In this document: positions 32,598-41,500 of the stretch, in pieces
Layout of the letters: every line of letters begins with the position of its first letter
How positions within the stretch are numbered: the stretch's first letter is position 1
Translations under genes and position numbers: made by a program
Source: Paenibacillus_AA sp045062745
GTDB taxonomy: Bacteria > Bacillota > Bacilli > Paenibacillales > NBRC-103111
Direction of reading: 5' to 3'
NCBI RefSeq assembly: GCF_045062745.1
Contig: NZ_JBJGED010000016.1
Span: 62,001 to 126,000 of the forward strand
DNA: 64,000 bases
Notes under the pieces: model-generated
What the model saw: the letters and a program-made list of their open reading frames with translations, nothing else
Database searches by the model: none
Told to the model about the DNA's origin: nothing

Positions 32598-34766
32598 TTA
32601 ATCTGAATAAACAAACCAATCCAATTCTTTAGATGCGATTAATTTTTTGTGATCCTTGAATTGCTGGTAGATGTTTAATTTATATTTTTGCAGGTTTTGA
32701 GTTTTATAAATCAGCTCTGTATCCGTCAAATTGAATTCCATCGAATTAGTACCCAACTGAAGAACCGTTGTGCTTCCCGCTTGAGCCGCTGTTTCAACAT
32801 CCAGGACTTGCGACAGTTTTGCCAGTCCTTTCACATCTTCCATTTCGAACACAATTTTGTAATCCTGGGCATTGACTTCAATACCTGCTTGCTTCTGCAG
32901 GTCATAGTTGAAACTCACTTTCACATTATTGCTCGCTTGGCCGATCTTAATGGAAGTCCCCACCTTGCTGAGGCTGAGCTGATACGGGAACATTTCAATA
33001 TTTTTGATCTCATTAATCGGTGTCGTGTTCTCAACTGGCATTGCAAACGAAACGGCATTAACGTAGGAGTCCGGCTTGCCATCTCCAGTTGTAAATTTAC
33101 CATCGGTTAAGGCCTCACCAATAATCAATTGATTCACCTGATTAGACCCATCCTTCATGAACGAGGCCGAAACATTCAGGAGTGCCTTATTGGAAGGGGC
33201 GATCTTATTCTTGATTTGGCTAAGCTCCGCGGGGATCATTGTGCCATCGGTTGTTTTGAAATAAGCTACGAGCTTACTGAGATCATTCATGCGTTTTTCA
33301 CTATTCTGTACACTTAACTGCACAGCGAATACTTCAGAGGTCTTTCCCTGGAACGTTTGGATTGAATGAATTTGATACTCGCCACTCCGGCCTACACCGC
33401 CAATACCAATGCTTTCTCCGGCTTTAACAAGCGGCACGCTGTCCATCGTGGAGCTTACTTTGAATTGAACAAGCTCGGATCCCGTTGTGTCTCCAGTTGG
33501 AGTTGTAGTCCCTCCAGTGCTTGCTGCTTCTTGAAGCACAATCGTAACATCCGAGAATTCGTAAGTATACGGAATTTTCCCTACCAACTGAACTTCTACA
33601 TCTTTATCCGAACGAAGTCCAATTACATTGTCCAGCCGAATAAGCTTCGCATCCACCTTCACATTGTCGTCCAACTTGAAGTATCCGCTGAGATTCGGAA
33701 TGGGCAATGACCTATCTTCACTGGTTCGTAAACTTAACTTCACTGAGATCAAATCTTGATCTTCCCAAGGCAACCGTTCAATCGTCTCCAGTTTCGCGAT
33801 ATAGGTACCGTCTTTACTGGTAAAGGATTGCTCTTTCTCGGTGGACAGCTCCGACTCAACCGGCTTTGGCACCTCAAATACGCCTAATGTCAAGTTAACG
33901 GCTCCCGTATTGCCGGTATCGGCGACTTGCTCCACAACCAACTGCCACCCTTCAGCGCTGATCGATTTAGGAATCGTGCCACTTAGCGTTATTTCCTTCT
34001 TCATAAGCGGATCAATCGTTGTTTTATCTGTAAGGTTCGTTGTTTGTAGCGGGTATTGAAGACCATCTGGTGTCCGAATCGAGAATTGGAGCTGCGGCAA
34101 CTTCAGACTACGGGTGTCCGCATTTTGCAACTCCACAAGCAAGGTAGGTAAGTAATTGTCTTGGTTGCTAGCAATCGTTGCTTTCTTAATGCTTGTCGTA
34201 ACCGCCGTTTTTAAAATCTGTAGATTCCTTTTCCGATACGCAGGCACCACATTGTTATAATCTGCCGGATACGTGATTTCCCCTAAGTTCTTTTCGAACC
34301 CTGGAATACTGAAATCCCACTTGATGATTTTGAAAATCAAATCGGCTAGCCCAACCGTAGGCCCCACTTTAGCATAGAACATGATTTCTTGACTCGATTG
34401 TGGGGAAATGGTGTTTTTGTCCTTATCCTGAGGCGCCACATTCACCGTGTATTTGATTCCCGAAGTGGACTGCAGTTTGATCCAGTAATCAATCAGTGAA
34501 AGATCGCTGGCCTCTCCGTTGTAAATCTTAACTCTGAAGTTCACCACATTCTGATCGGAACCAACCGAGAGATTCGCTTCCTTGATCTCAAAATAACTTT
34601 TATCTGTTATGTATACCGATCCTACTGATGGGAGATTGTACAATTCATTACTCGCTGTTATTTGTGCTTGGTCCGCATAAGCATACGGTACTACTGCTCC
34701 CGCTAAAAGGGTGAATACCACTGCCGATTGGACCGTTAATCGCTTGAACCTTGATGGCTTTGCCAC
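32598..34766 (-). CDS. Large exported protein of unknown function beside the S-layer gene
   Basis: A 722-residue protein with an N-terminal signal peptide (RLTVQSAVVFTLLAGAVVPYAYA, cleavage likely after AYA) and no further membrane span. I do not recognise a family. The mature part is beta-rich and appears built of three or four related modules of about 150 residues. Each speaks of the same fold: LTVQ-like NFRVKIYNGEASDLSL, LLVELQNADTRSLKLP, SVKLSLRTSEDRSLPIPNLSGYFK, AVQLSVQNSEKRMNDLSKLVAYFK. There is no SLH domain or sortase motif. GTG 34766 follows AGGAGGAGG. It has its own promoter, downstream of the S-layer terminator. Confidence 0.82.
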   Translation of the reverse strand: MAKPSRFKRLTVQSAVVFTLLAGAVVPYAYADQAQITASNELYNLPSVGSVYITDKSYFEIKEANLSVGSDQNVVNFRVKIYNGEASDLSLIDYWIKLQSTSGIKYTVNVAPQDKDKNTISPQSSQEIMFYAKVGPTVGLADLIFKIIKWDFSIPGFEKNLGEITYPADYNNVVPAYRKRNLQILKTAVTTSIKKATIASNQDNYLPTLLVELQNADTRSLKLPQLQFSIRTPDGLQYPLQTTNLTDKTTIDPLMKKEITLSGTIPKSISAEGWQLVVEQVADTGNTGAVNLTLGVFEVPKPVESELSTEKEQSFTSKDGTYIAKLETIERLPWEDQDLISVKLSLRTSEDRSLPIPNLSGYFKLDDNVKVDAKLIRLDNVIGLRSDKDVEVQLVGKIPYTYEFSDVTIVLQEAASTGGTTTPTGDTTGSELVQFKVSSTMDSVPLVKAGESIGIGGVGRSGEYQIHSIQTFQGKTSEVFAVQLSVQNSEKRMNDLSKLVAYFKTTDGTMIPAELSQIKNKIAPSNKALLNVSASFMKDGSNQVNQLIIGEALTDGKFTTGDGKPDSYVNAVSFAMPVENTTPINEIKNIEMFPYQLSLSKVGTSIKIGQASNNVKVSFNYDLQKQAGIEVNAQDYKIVFEMEDVKGLAKLSQVLDVETAAQAGSTTVLQLGTNSMEFNLTDTELIYKTQNLQKYKLNIYQQFKDHKKLIASKELDWFVYSD

Positions 34767-34805
34767 GTTGTCGGGCCTCCTCCTACTTGGGAATAAATAG
34801 ATTTT

Positions 34806-34834
34806 ATCATAAGTATAGACGATATATGTGACAG
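34806..34834 (-). promoter_or_regulatory. Promoter of the 722-residue exported protein gene
   Basis: On the minus strand CTGTCA (34829-34834), 17 bases and TATGAT (34806-34811) give a fair vegetative promoter about 40 bases before the GTG start. The rest of the gap up to the S-layer terminator holds no gene. Confidence 0.6.
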
Positions 34835-35021
34835 GTTTGTTTCGCGGAATTGGATTTTATTTATTCTGGGGTGACTAATGTCATCCTCTCACAACTCCTA
34901 CATTCAGGTCGGGCGTTTCTTTCGGTAAAAAAGCAGATTGCTTTCTAGATTTCTGGAACTTCAGACGCCTTCGGCTTCCTTCAGGCCCTAAAGATGGCGC
35001 CCACGCTGGGCGTACCAAAAA

Positions 35022-35049
35022 AAAAGAAGACCCTGTCGGGTCTTCTTTT
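35022..35049 (-). terminator. Terminator of the S-layer gene
   Basis: AAAAGAAGACCC pairs with GGGTCTTCTTTT (12 bp, 4-base loop), followed by a run of U in the minus-strand transcript, about 14 bases after the stop. Confidence 0.92.
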
Positions 35050-35062
35050 CTCAAGCTCCAAA

Positions 35063-38035
35063 TTATGGAGTAACTACAGTGCTTGCTGTCTTACCATTGT
35101 TCGTCGTAGCTTTCAGGACGAACTCTGCAACGTTAGCACCTCTTGTTACTGCACCTGTTGCTTGGTCAATTGTTACAAGGTCAGCAGCACTTGCAGCAGC
35201 ATTCGGATTGATAAGTTTTACATCCGATACAGAGTACAGTACTCCGATAAAGTTGCTGTATTTAGCAATATTCGCTCCGGAGAACTCGATACCGTAGTTG
35301 TCCTTCACTTTCAAGCCCATCAAGTTAACAGCTGTCACTGCCACTGGAGGAGTAGCACCAGTAAGTGAACTAATCGTCTTAGCTGCATTTGCAGTTACAG
35401 TTACAGCTGCAACAGCGTCCGCTTTAGATACAACATCGACAGATTGGGTTTGAAGTTCGCCTTTAGCAGTTTGGAACAAGACATTAATCGTAGACGTTCC
35501 AGCTTTGTTACCAAGCACTTTGGCTTCAGTTTGAGCTCCGTATACGACAGCAGTCACTGCAGTAGGATTCGAAGAAGTAACATTTTGGATCAGGCCCTTA
35601 GCTGGCAAAGCAACAACATTGCCTGCGCCGTCTTTAGCAGTGATTGTGATGGCTTTAGCAAGAGTGCTTCCAAATTTCCCAGCATCGTCTGCCTTATCTG
35701 CTGCAGGAATCAACGCGCTATCCTGTGCAGCGAACAAATCAGTGATTGCATTGATCGAATAAGTCAAATTGGTTGTAGCTGCGTTAACCGTTTCGATAGA
35801 TCTCTTGACAGATGCAATCTCACGGGCAGTCGCAGTTTTTGTGTCATACAACTTAGCTTCGAATTCTACTTTACCTACAACACCAGTTGTTGTGAAGATG
35901 TACCCAGCGTTAAAGTCAGCGAATCCTGTTGCACTATACTCCGTACCACTAACTACCACTGCATTACCTGTCTTTTGCGTTTTCAAGCCACCATATGTTG
36001 CGTCCGCAACCGTAACTACCACTTTGTAGTCGTCAGCTTCTACTCTCGAAGTAGCAACGGAATCCAGCTTCTCACCATACTGGTCCTTCACCAAGAACTT
36101 GAACTTGCTTTCTGCACCAAGAACAGCTTTAGTAGCGGCTTCAGTGTCAATCGAAATCGAGCTAGGAACACGAGCATCTACAACTGGAACGGTCAATGTT
36201 GCATTGTTTTGAACATTGGCTGTATAGATACCCAAGTTTGCATATACGATGCCTTTGGCAGGGGAATTGATTTCGGAAAGCTTGATCTTACCTTTGTGCT
36301 CGCCATATTTCACAATTCCAGTGGTACCCACGACACTAGTGTCAGTAGCTTCGCTTGCAGTGATTGCACCATTGATGGATACAGAGAAACGACCAGCTTG
36401 TGCGTTGGTAACGATGTCGTCTGCCGAAAGTTTGTTGCCTGCTGCATCATATGCATTGATTACGATGTACTTATTTACGTCGCCAGTTGCAAGGGTGCCA
36501 GCATAATCAACAAATTCAACTTTGTTAGCTACCTTGGAAGACTCAACCTTTACCTTTGCAGTTGTGCTGGAAGTACCTGCATAGATAGTGATAGTGTATT
36601 CACCGTTCTTCTCAACATTCTTATTGAGTTGAACAGTAATTTCTTTAAATTCAGCATCAGCTGTAATTTCTTTGAAGTTTGGCTCATACGGGCTTACCAA
36701 TGCTTGAATATTTGGTTTGTTCGATTGTGTAGCATTGATAGAATCCTTTGTAAAGACACCGCCGTATTGATCATACAATGTCAATTTGATTGTAGCTTTG
36801 TCATCTGTAGATGCTAAGGCCTTACGCTCGTTAGAGTAAGTAGCTTCAGCAGCTTCAACTTTTGCTACATAAGCTTCTGTACCAACTTTGAAGGTCTTAG
36901 TAACCGTTGTGCGAGTTTCGTTGTGATACACCGTAATCGGCACAACGCCAATTCCTGTCAACAGGTCAGCTCCAGAAGTATTCAAAGTCAATTGAAGCAG
37001 GCCGTCGTCACCCTTAGTCAGGTTTGGATTCGTACCATTAGCGGATACGAGGTAGGAATAAGATCCTGCCGGGAACGAGGCAGCTTCGCCATACTGGTTG
37101 GAAGCTTTGATTTTCAAAGTTACTTTTGGTGCCTTTGCGATCTCTTCGCTAGCAGTTACGAACTCAATCTTGGATACCGTTTCGTTTTCTGCTTTGAAAC
37201 TTGCCGATGCCGTTGCAATCTCAGATGCTTCAAGACCACCAAGAGTTACAGTGTAATCACCAGCAGACAGTTTGGTGTCCTTCAGAGCCAAGGTGGCTGT
37301 TTTCTTATCGTCAGACCAGGTAGCAGTAGTAGTGATTGTTGCTGCACCTTTCTTCAGAGTAAGAGTTGCCTTAGCTGTGTCAACTGCTTTGTCCAAAGTT
37401 ACTTGTACTTTGGAAACGCCAGTTGCTTTAGCTTCTTTTACGGAAACCTTTCCAGGAACGCTTACGATATCTTTCGCAGCGTAAGTAACTTCAACCAGCT
37501 GTGAGCGGATAGCTTCTGCTGTGAAGTCCGTCAAAGTGTTAGGCAGGATTCCGGCTTTGAGAGCTGCACCGACGTATCCTTTAGCCCAATCAGATACTTT
37601 GCCAGTTACAGAAGCGCTGCTGTCAACTTGGAGACCCAATGCGCGAACCGCTACAGTAGCCAATTCCTCAATGGTTACATCGCCAGCCGGGTTGAATACG
37701 CCTTCCCATTGGCCTTCCATCAACGGAGGAGTAGCCTTAGTTACTGCTTGGATGAATCCAGCGGACCAACGGTCAGCTGCTACGTCACCATAGCTAGTAC
37801 CGGATACTTCAGTCAGACCCTTCAGCTTAAACAAGATTTTAGCCAGTTGCTCACGAGTCATGTTAGCGTCGAGCTCAGAACCGTTACCAGTTCCGTCTTT
37901 GTCGAAGATACCTGCTGCGATAAGTGCGTCTAACTTTTGTTGTGTCGTCAATTGAGTGTCAGCGGCAAATGCGATGGATGCAAACATGGAAGAAACCATT
38001 GCACCTGCTACAAGAACGGATAAACTTTTCTTCAT
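35063..38035 (-). CDS. S-layer protein with N-terminal SLH repeats
   Basis: A 990-residue exported protein. The signal peptide is MKKSLSVLVAGAMVSSMFASIAFAA. About 180 residues with three SLH-type repeats follow (QKLDALIAAGIF, MTREQLAKILFKLKGL, DRWSAGFIQAVTKA, VTIEELATVAVRALGL). These bind pyruvylated wall polymer. The remaining 780 residues are Thr/Val/Ala-rich Ig-like beta domains (for example KVTLKIKASNQYGEAASF, IKLTLYDQYGGVF, FKFLVKDQYGEKL), typical of a crystalline S-layer lattice. ATG 38035 restores a proper signal peptide. Two tandem promoters, a long leader and low cysteine content fit a highly expressed S-layer gene. The csaB/tagA/tagO genes nearby would make its anchor. Confidence 0.9.
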   Translation of the reverse strand: MKKSLSVLVAGAMVSSMFASIAFAADTQLTTQQKLDALIAAGIFDKDGTGNGSELDANMTREQLAKILFKLKGLTEVSGTSYGDVAADRWSAGFIQAVTKATPPLMEGQWEGVFNPAGDVTIEELATVAVRALGLQVDSSASVTGKVSDWAKGYVGAALKAGILPNTLTDFTAEAIRSQLVEVTYAAKDIVSVPGKVSVKEAKATGVSKVQVTLDKAVDTAKATLTLKKGAATITTTATWSDDKKTATLALKDTKLSAGDYTVTLGGLEASEIATASASFKAENETVSKIEFVTASEEIAKAPKVTLKIKASNQYGEAASFPAGSYSYLVSANGTNPNLTKGDDGLLQLTLNTSGADLLTGIGVVPITVYHNETRTTVTKTFKVGTEAYVAKVEAAEATYSNERKALASTDDKATIKLTLYDQYGGVFTKDSINATQSNKPNIQALVSPYEPNFKEITADAEFKEITVQLNKNVEKNGEYTITIYAGTSSTTAKVKVESSKVANKVEFVDYAGTLATGDVNKYIVINAYDAAGNKLSADDIVTNAQAGRFSVSINGAITASEATDTSVVGTTGIVKYGEHKGKIKLSEINSPAKGIVYANLGIYTANVQNNATLTVPVVDARVPSSISIDTEAATKAVLGAESKFKFLVKDQYGEKLDSVATSRVEADDYKVVVTVADATYGGLKTQKTGNAVVVSGTEYSATGFADFNAGYIFTTTGVVGKVEFEAKLYDTKTATAREIASVKRSIETVNAATTNLTYSINAITDLFAAQDSALIPAADKADDAGKFGSTLAKAITITAKDGAGNVVALPAKGLIQNVTSSNPTAVTAVVYGAQTEAKVLGNKAGTSTINVLFQTAKGELQTQSVDVVSKADAVAAVTVTANAAKTISSLTGATPPVAVTAVNLMGLKVKDNYGIEFSGANIAKYSNFIGVLYSVSDVKLINPNAAASAADLVTIDQATGAVTRGANVAEFVLKATTNNGKTASTVVTP

Positions 38036-38148
38036 AACCTTTTTTTCTCCTCCTCGATTACCATTCAATGTTTGAGAATTTGGTTCTAAAATCAAGCTCG
38101 ATTCACTCATCGGCCATTTCACCCCCTTCCCAGAGCTGAGCGTTATTT

Positions 38149-38177
38149 ACTATAAAATGTCTGCAACAAAATGTCAC
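38149..38177 (-). promoter_or_regulatory. S-layer gene promoter, proximal
   Basis: On the minus strand GTGACA (38172-38177), a 17-base spacer and TATAGT (38149-38154), each five of six to consensus. Confidence 0.72.
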
Positions 38178-38233
38178 AGAAACTAGTAAACAAATTTTGG
38201 ATAGAAAACTAGAGACATAGACACCACTATAAC

Positions 38234-38262
38234 ATTATACAATGGTGAATATCTAGCGTAAA
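38234..38262 (-). promoter_or_regulatory. S-layer gene promoter, distal
   Basis: On the minus strand TTTACG (38257-38262), a 17-base spacer and a perfect TATAAT (38234-38239), 85 bases upstream of the proximal promoter. Confidence 0.72.
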
Positions 38263-38343
38263 GAGATATTTGTGAAAATTACCCAAGTATCCGTCTCAGT
38301 TCCCGGTGTTCTGCTTGGTTCACTTAATTAAACGCAGAGGGCT

Positions 38344-38378
38344 AAAAAAAGTTGCGCGTCCCGCAAAAAACTTTTTTT
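38344..38378 (-). other. AT-rich inverted repeat upstream of the S-layer promoters
   Basis: Arms AAAAAAAGTT and AACTTTTTTT flank a 15-base GC-rich loop. It could serve as a weak bidirectional terminator or as a protein-binding site; nothing in the sequence decides between them. Confidence 0.4.
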
Positions 38379-38548
38379 CGAACTATGTATGCCATGCGTT
38401 CAAGCTCTGAAGCAGAGTTGATATGTGTGCTATACTTTGATGCTGTTTGTATCGGCTACGTGCTTAGTATACAACCATCTATCAGCATACGTCATTATTA
38501 AGTATTTTCCAGTAATACCGACCGGGTCAGCCCGATGAAAACAAAGAA

Positions 38549-38570
38549 CTGCCGGTCCGGAGACCGACAG
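38549..38570 (-). terminator. Terminator of the 1806-residue SLH gene
   Basis: CTGTCGGTC pairs with GACCGGCAG (9 bp, one G-U, 4-base loop), followed by TTCTTTGTTTT in the minus-strand transcript, about 10 bases after the stop. Confidence 0.82.
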
Positions 38571-38580
38571 CTCAGGGTCA

Positions 38581-41500
38581 TCATTTAGGCACTTTCTTCT
38601 GCTGCTGGAGCACGCGCATCGCGACGACCGCGGCTTCCGCTCTGGTGAAGGTGTTGAGCGGATCAAAGCGAACGGTGGCCTTCGTCTGGCCTTGCTGCAG
38701 TACGTTCTCTTTACCCTCGATCAACCCCGCTTTAGTGACGGCTTCTACAGAGGAACGGGCGTAGATGTCGATCTGTTCTGCATCCGTAAAGCTCTTTTGC
38801 AGGTTAGCCAGAACCTTATCCAGCGTCGAATCAGACGCCAGCTTCAGATCAGCTGCACGGGCGATCATGACCGCAGCATCCTGACGAGTGATGGCACTGT
38901 CCGGCAAGAACCGGCCCAGAGCTGCACCACGGACGATCCCCGCCTTTGCGGCCGTCTCGATGTACTTGTAGTCGTACAGGCGGGTCAAGATGTTGACACG
39001 CGGTACATCCGTGAAGGTCGGCTGTTCCGTGTATTGCAACGGAATGTCGAAAATCTTGACAAGCATCGTCGCAAACTCGCCGCGAGTAATCGCATCGTTT
39101 GGAACGAATGCGGAGGCCTCTTTGTTCAGCATAAGCCCTTTCGAATACAGAGTGTCGAGTTCGTTACGAGCCCATGGATGGCCCGTTACGTCATCGTAAC
39201 TGCTTCCCATATACATAACTTGATAATACCCAAAGGTATCGAACGGTACTGTAATGGTGTTATTCGATGTGTTGATTACCCCGCCGAGATTTCTCCACCG
39301 CCATTGTGTTGTTCCGGTATAGTCTTCGTATATATCGAAGTGATAGACCGAAACATACTTCCAAGCATCATCACGGATAATCGAATCGTACTTCAGCGTC
39401 AGTGTCCCTCGCTCTGTCGGGACCACTTGATCTTCTTTACTTCTTGAGTAGAAGGTCTCATTGTCATATGGAAGCCGGCCACTTCCGCTTAGTGCTTTGT
39501 TCATGTCCGTCTCATTCTTGCGAATACTGCCGGCGTCAATCCATATCAACGGTCCTGCAGGACGGAAACGACCGCTCGGCTCGCTCAAATACTGCGCTCC
39601 TATTCTCGTATCAGCATACGGGAATTTGGGTGATTGCCCGTCTGTTACTGATGGGTGTCTGTACTTGTCGACACGTCCATCGGCTTGGCTAGCAATGCCG
39701 AATAAAATTTTCCGATCAGCCGTCAGGAACTGATTCACTGCACCTGGCTCATTGCGGATGAAGTTCGTTCCTTTCGGGAACACAAGCTTCACTTTACCAT
39801 CGAATGCATCGATTGAAGACTTTAGCGCCGATTTGTACTGTGCCCCTTCAACCGGTGTGTCCACATTATAAAGAACAAATGTCCCATTCGTTTTTTGAGT
39901 CCCGCGATTGACCGTGAACCTAATGCTGTTCTTGCCTGCTTTGAGATCATCGACTTCATAGAAGAACCGCTTGCGCTTGACGCTATTCTCATCAATCACT
40001 TCACGCTGAACGGCCATGTCTTTGCCGAACACAACGCTATCGGCGCCTTCGGCTTCCATCTCAATCTCGATGTAGTTGCTGTTGATATTGGCTTGGAGTT
40101 CGCCCTTCTCGTTCGTAATGAGTGTCGGGTACTTGATGACGAACGGCAACGGCTCACGGCTAATCGTGATGGTGCGCATGACAGTAATGCCAGATGCGTT
40201 CGTGATCGAGAATTCGAAAATCGTTTCTCCTTTGGTTGCCAACGTGATGGGGTTCGTTTCAAATTGACCAGCCGAAGGGCTGTTCAGACGTTTAAAGAAA
40301 TTAGGATTCGCGCTCAAAGGCTCCGCGGACGTAAAGTTATTGTATCTCCGGTCGTACTTGACTACCGGCACCCCGTTTCCATCCTTGCTCCGAACGGTCA
40401 ACTTGATCTCACTCGCGTTAGCAAACTGACCGGAGAAGGATACCGATGTTTCATTCGTTGAATACGTTTCTGCCTGACTCCCTAGTACGAATTTCGGCAC
40501 ATCGGTGGTTTCCACCGGTTTAATGGACAAGAACTCAGGTGCATCGGTGCTGAAAACAAACAATTCATAAGAGCTTGAAGTTACAATTTGGCCATTCTTG
40601 ATTACGTTAAATTTGATCGTATTTTTACCTTCTACAAAATTACCTACCTGTACATAGAAGGTGTTGAAATCTGGCTCAGCAACCAAAGTGTTGGTCTTGC
40701 TCTCATTCACAATGACTTCAACCGAATACGGATTGCCTAGTGGAATCGGGATATTGACCAATTTTCCTGAAATACAGCTACCTGTTGCAATCGATTCGGT
40801 CGGCTTTACGCAAGTAATCTCCAAATTCGGGTTTTTTACAACCCGGCCGTGGTAAATGTTATTCACAATCAGATATGGCGTATTGGAGATCGTTAGGTCG
40901 TACTGTCGTCTACCTGAATAGTTCTCCCCAGCCTTGGACATTGGTGTTGCATTAGTGGAAGGGATAAAAGTAACCTTAGTAATCCCATTATTAAACGTCC
41001 CAGGAATCGAGTATTTAAATAATCGTTTTGTTCCATCTGCATTTAATACAAATTGATCCAATGAAGTCTCGATAGGAGTGCTTGAAGTGTAATCCCCTAT
41101 ATAGACATTGACTTTCTCCGTCTTCAGATCCGTGGTAATAGTAAGTGTCGATGGCAGTTCGGTAATATCATTCCGTCCGCCTTCGACCAATTGCATCCCA
41201 TCGGAACGTTTCGTACTCTCGATGTACGGCAGGTTTGGATCTACATAATTAAACGTGAATGACGTAGGCGGCACCACATCATTCGAAGAGTTGAAGAAGC
41301 GGAACTCAACGACTTGAACCTTGTCTGTGGGAATGTCCAGCTTGGCCGAAAAGTCGAATACTTTGTATCGGTTCGTTTTGGACCAGGCAGCAACCTCATT
41401 CAACGTTGTGGCTGCAGCACTCACATTATAAGGGAACGGATTCCCTACCACCGTGTCGTTATACAGCAAAGTTAAAGTATACGCCCCGTTTGACAGTCCA

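Larger units (their letters stand above)
38036..38580 (-). other. Long control region upstream of the S-layer gene
   Basis: This 545-base stretch has no gene. It contains the terminator of the 1806-residue SLH gene, an AT-rich inverted repeat and two good vegetative promoters; a weaker TATACT-type box near 38466 is also possible. The first transcript would carry a leader of about 190 bases and the second about 110 bases, both ending in GGAGGAG before the start codon. Confidence 0.7.

Noticed and set aside
35444..36817. A 457-codon plus-strand frame opposite the S-layer gene
   Set aside because: Cysteine- and serine-rich mirror translation of a conserved SLH protein; no ribosome site.
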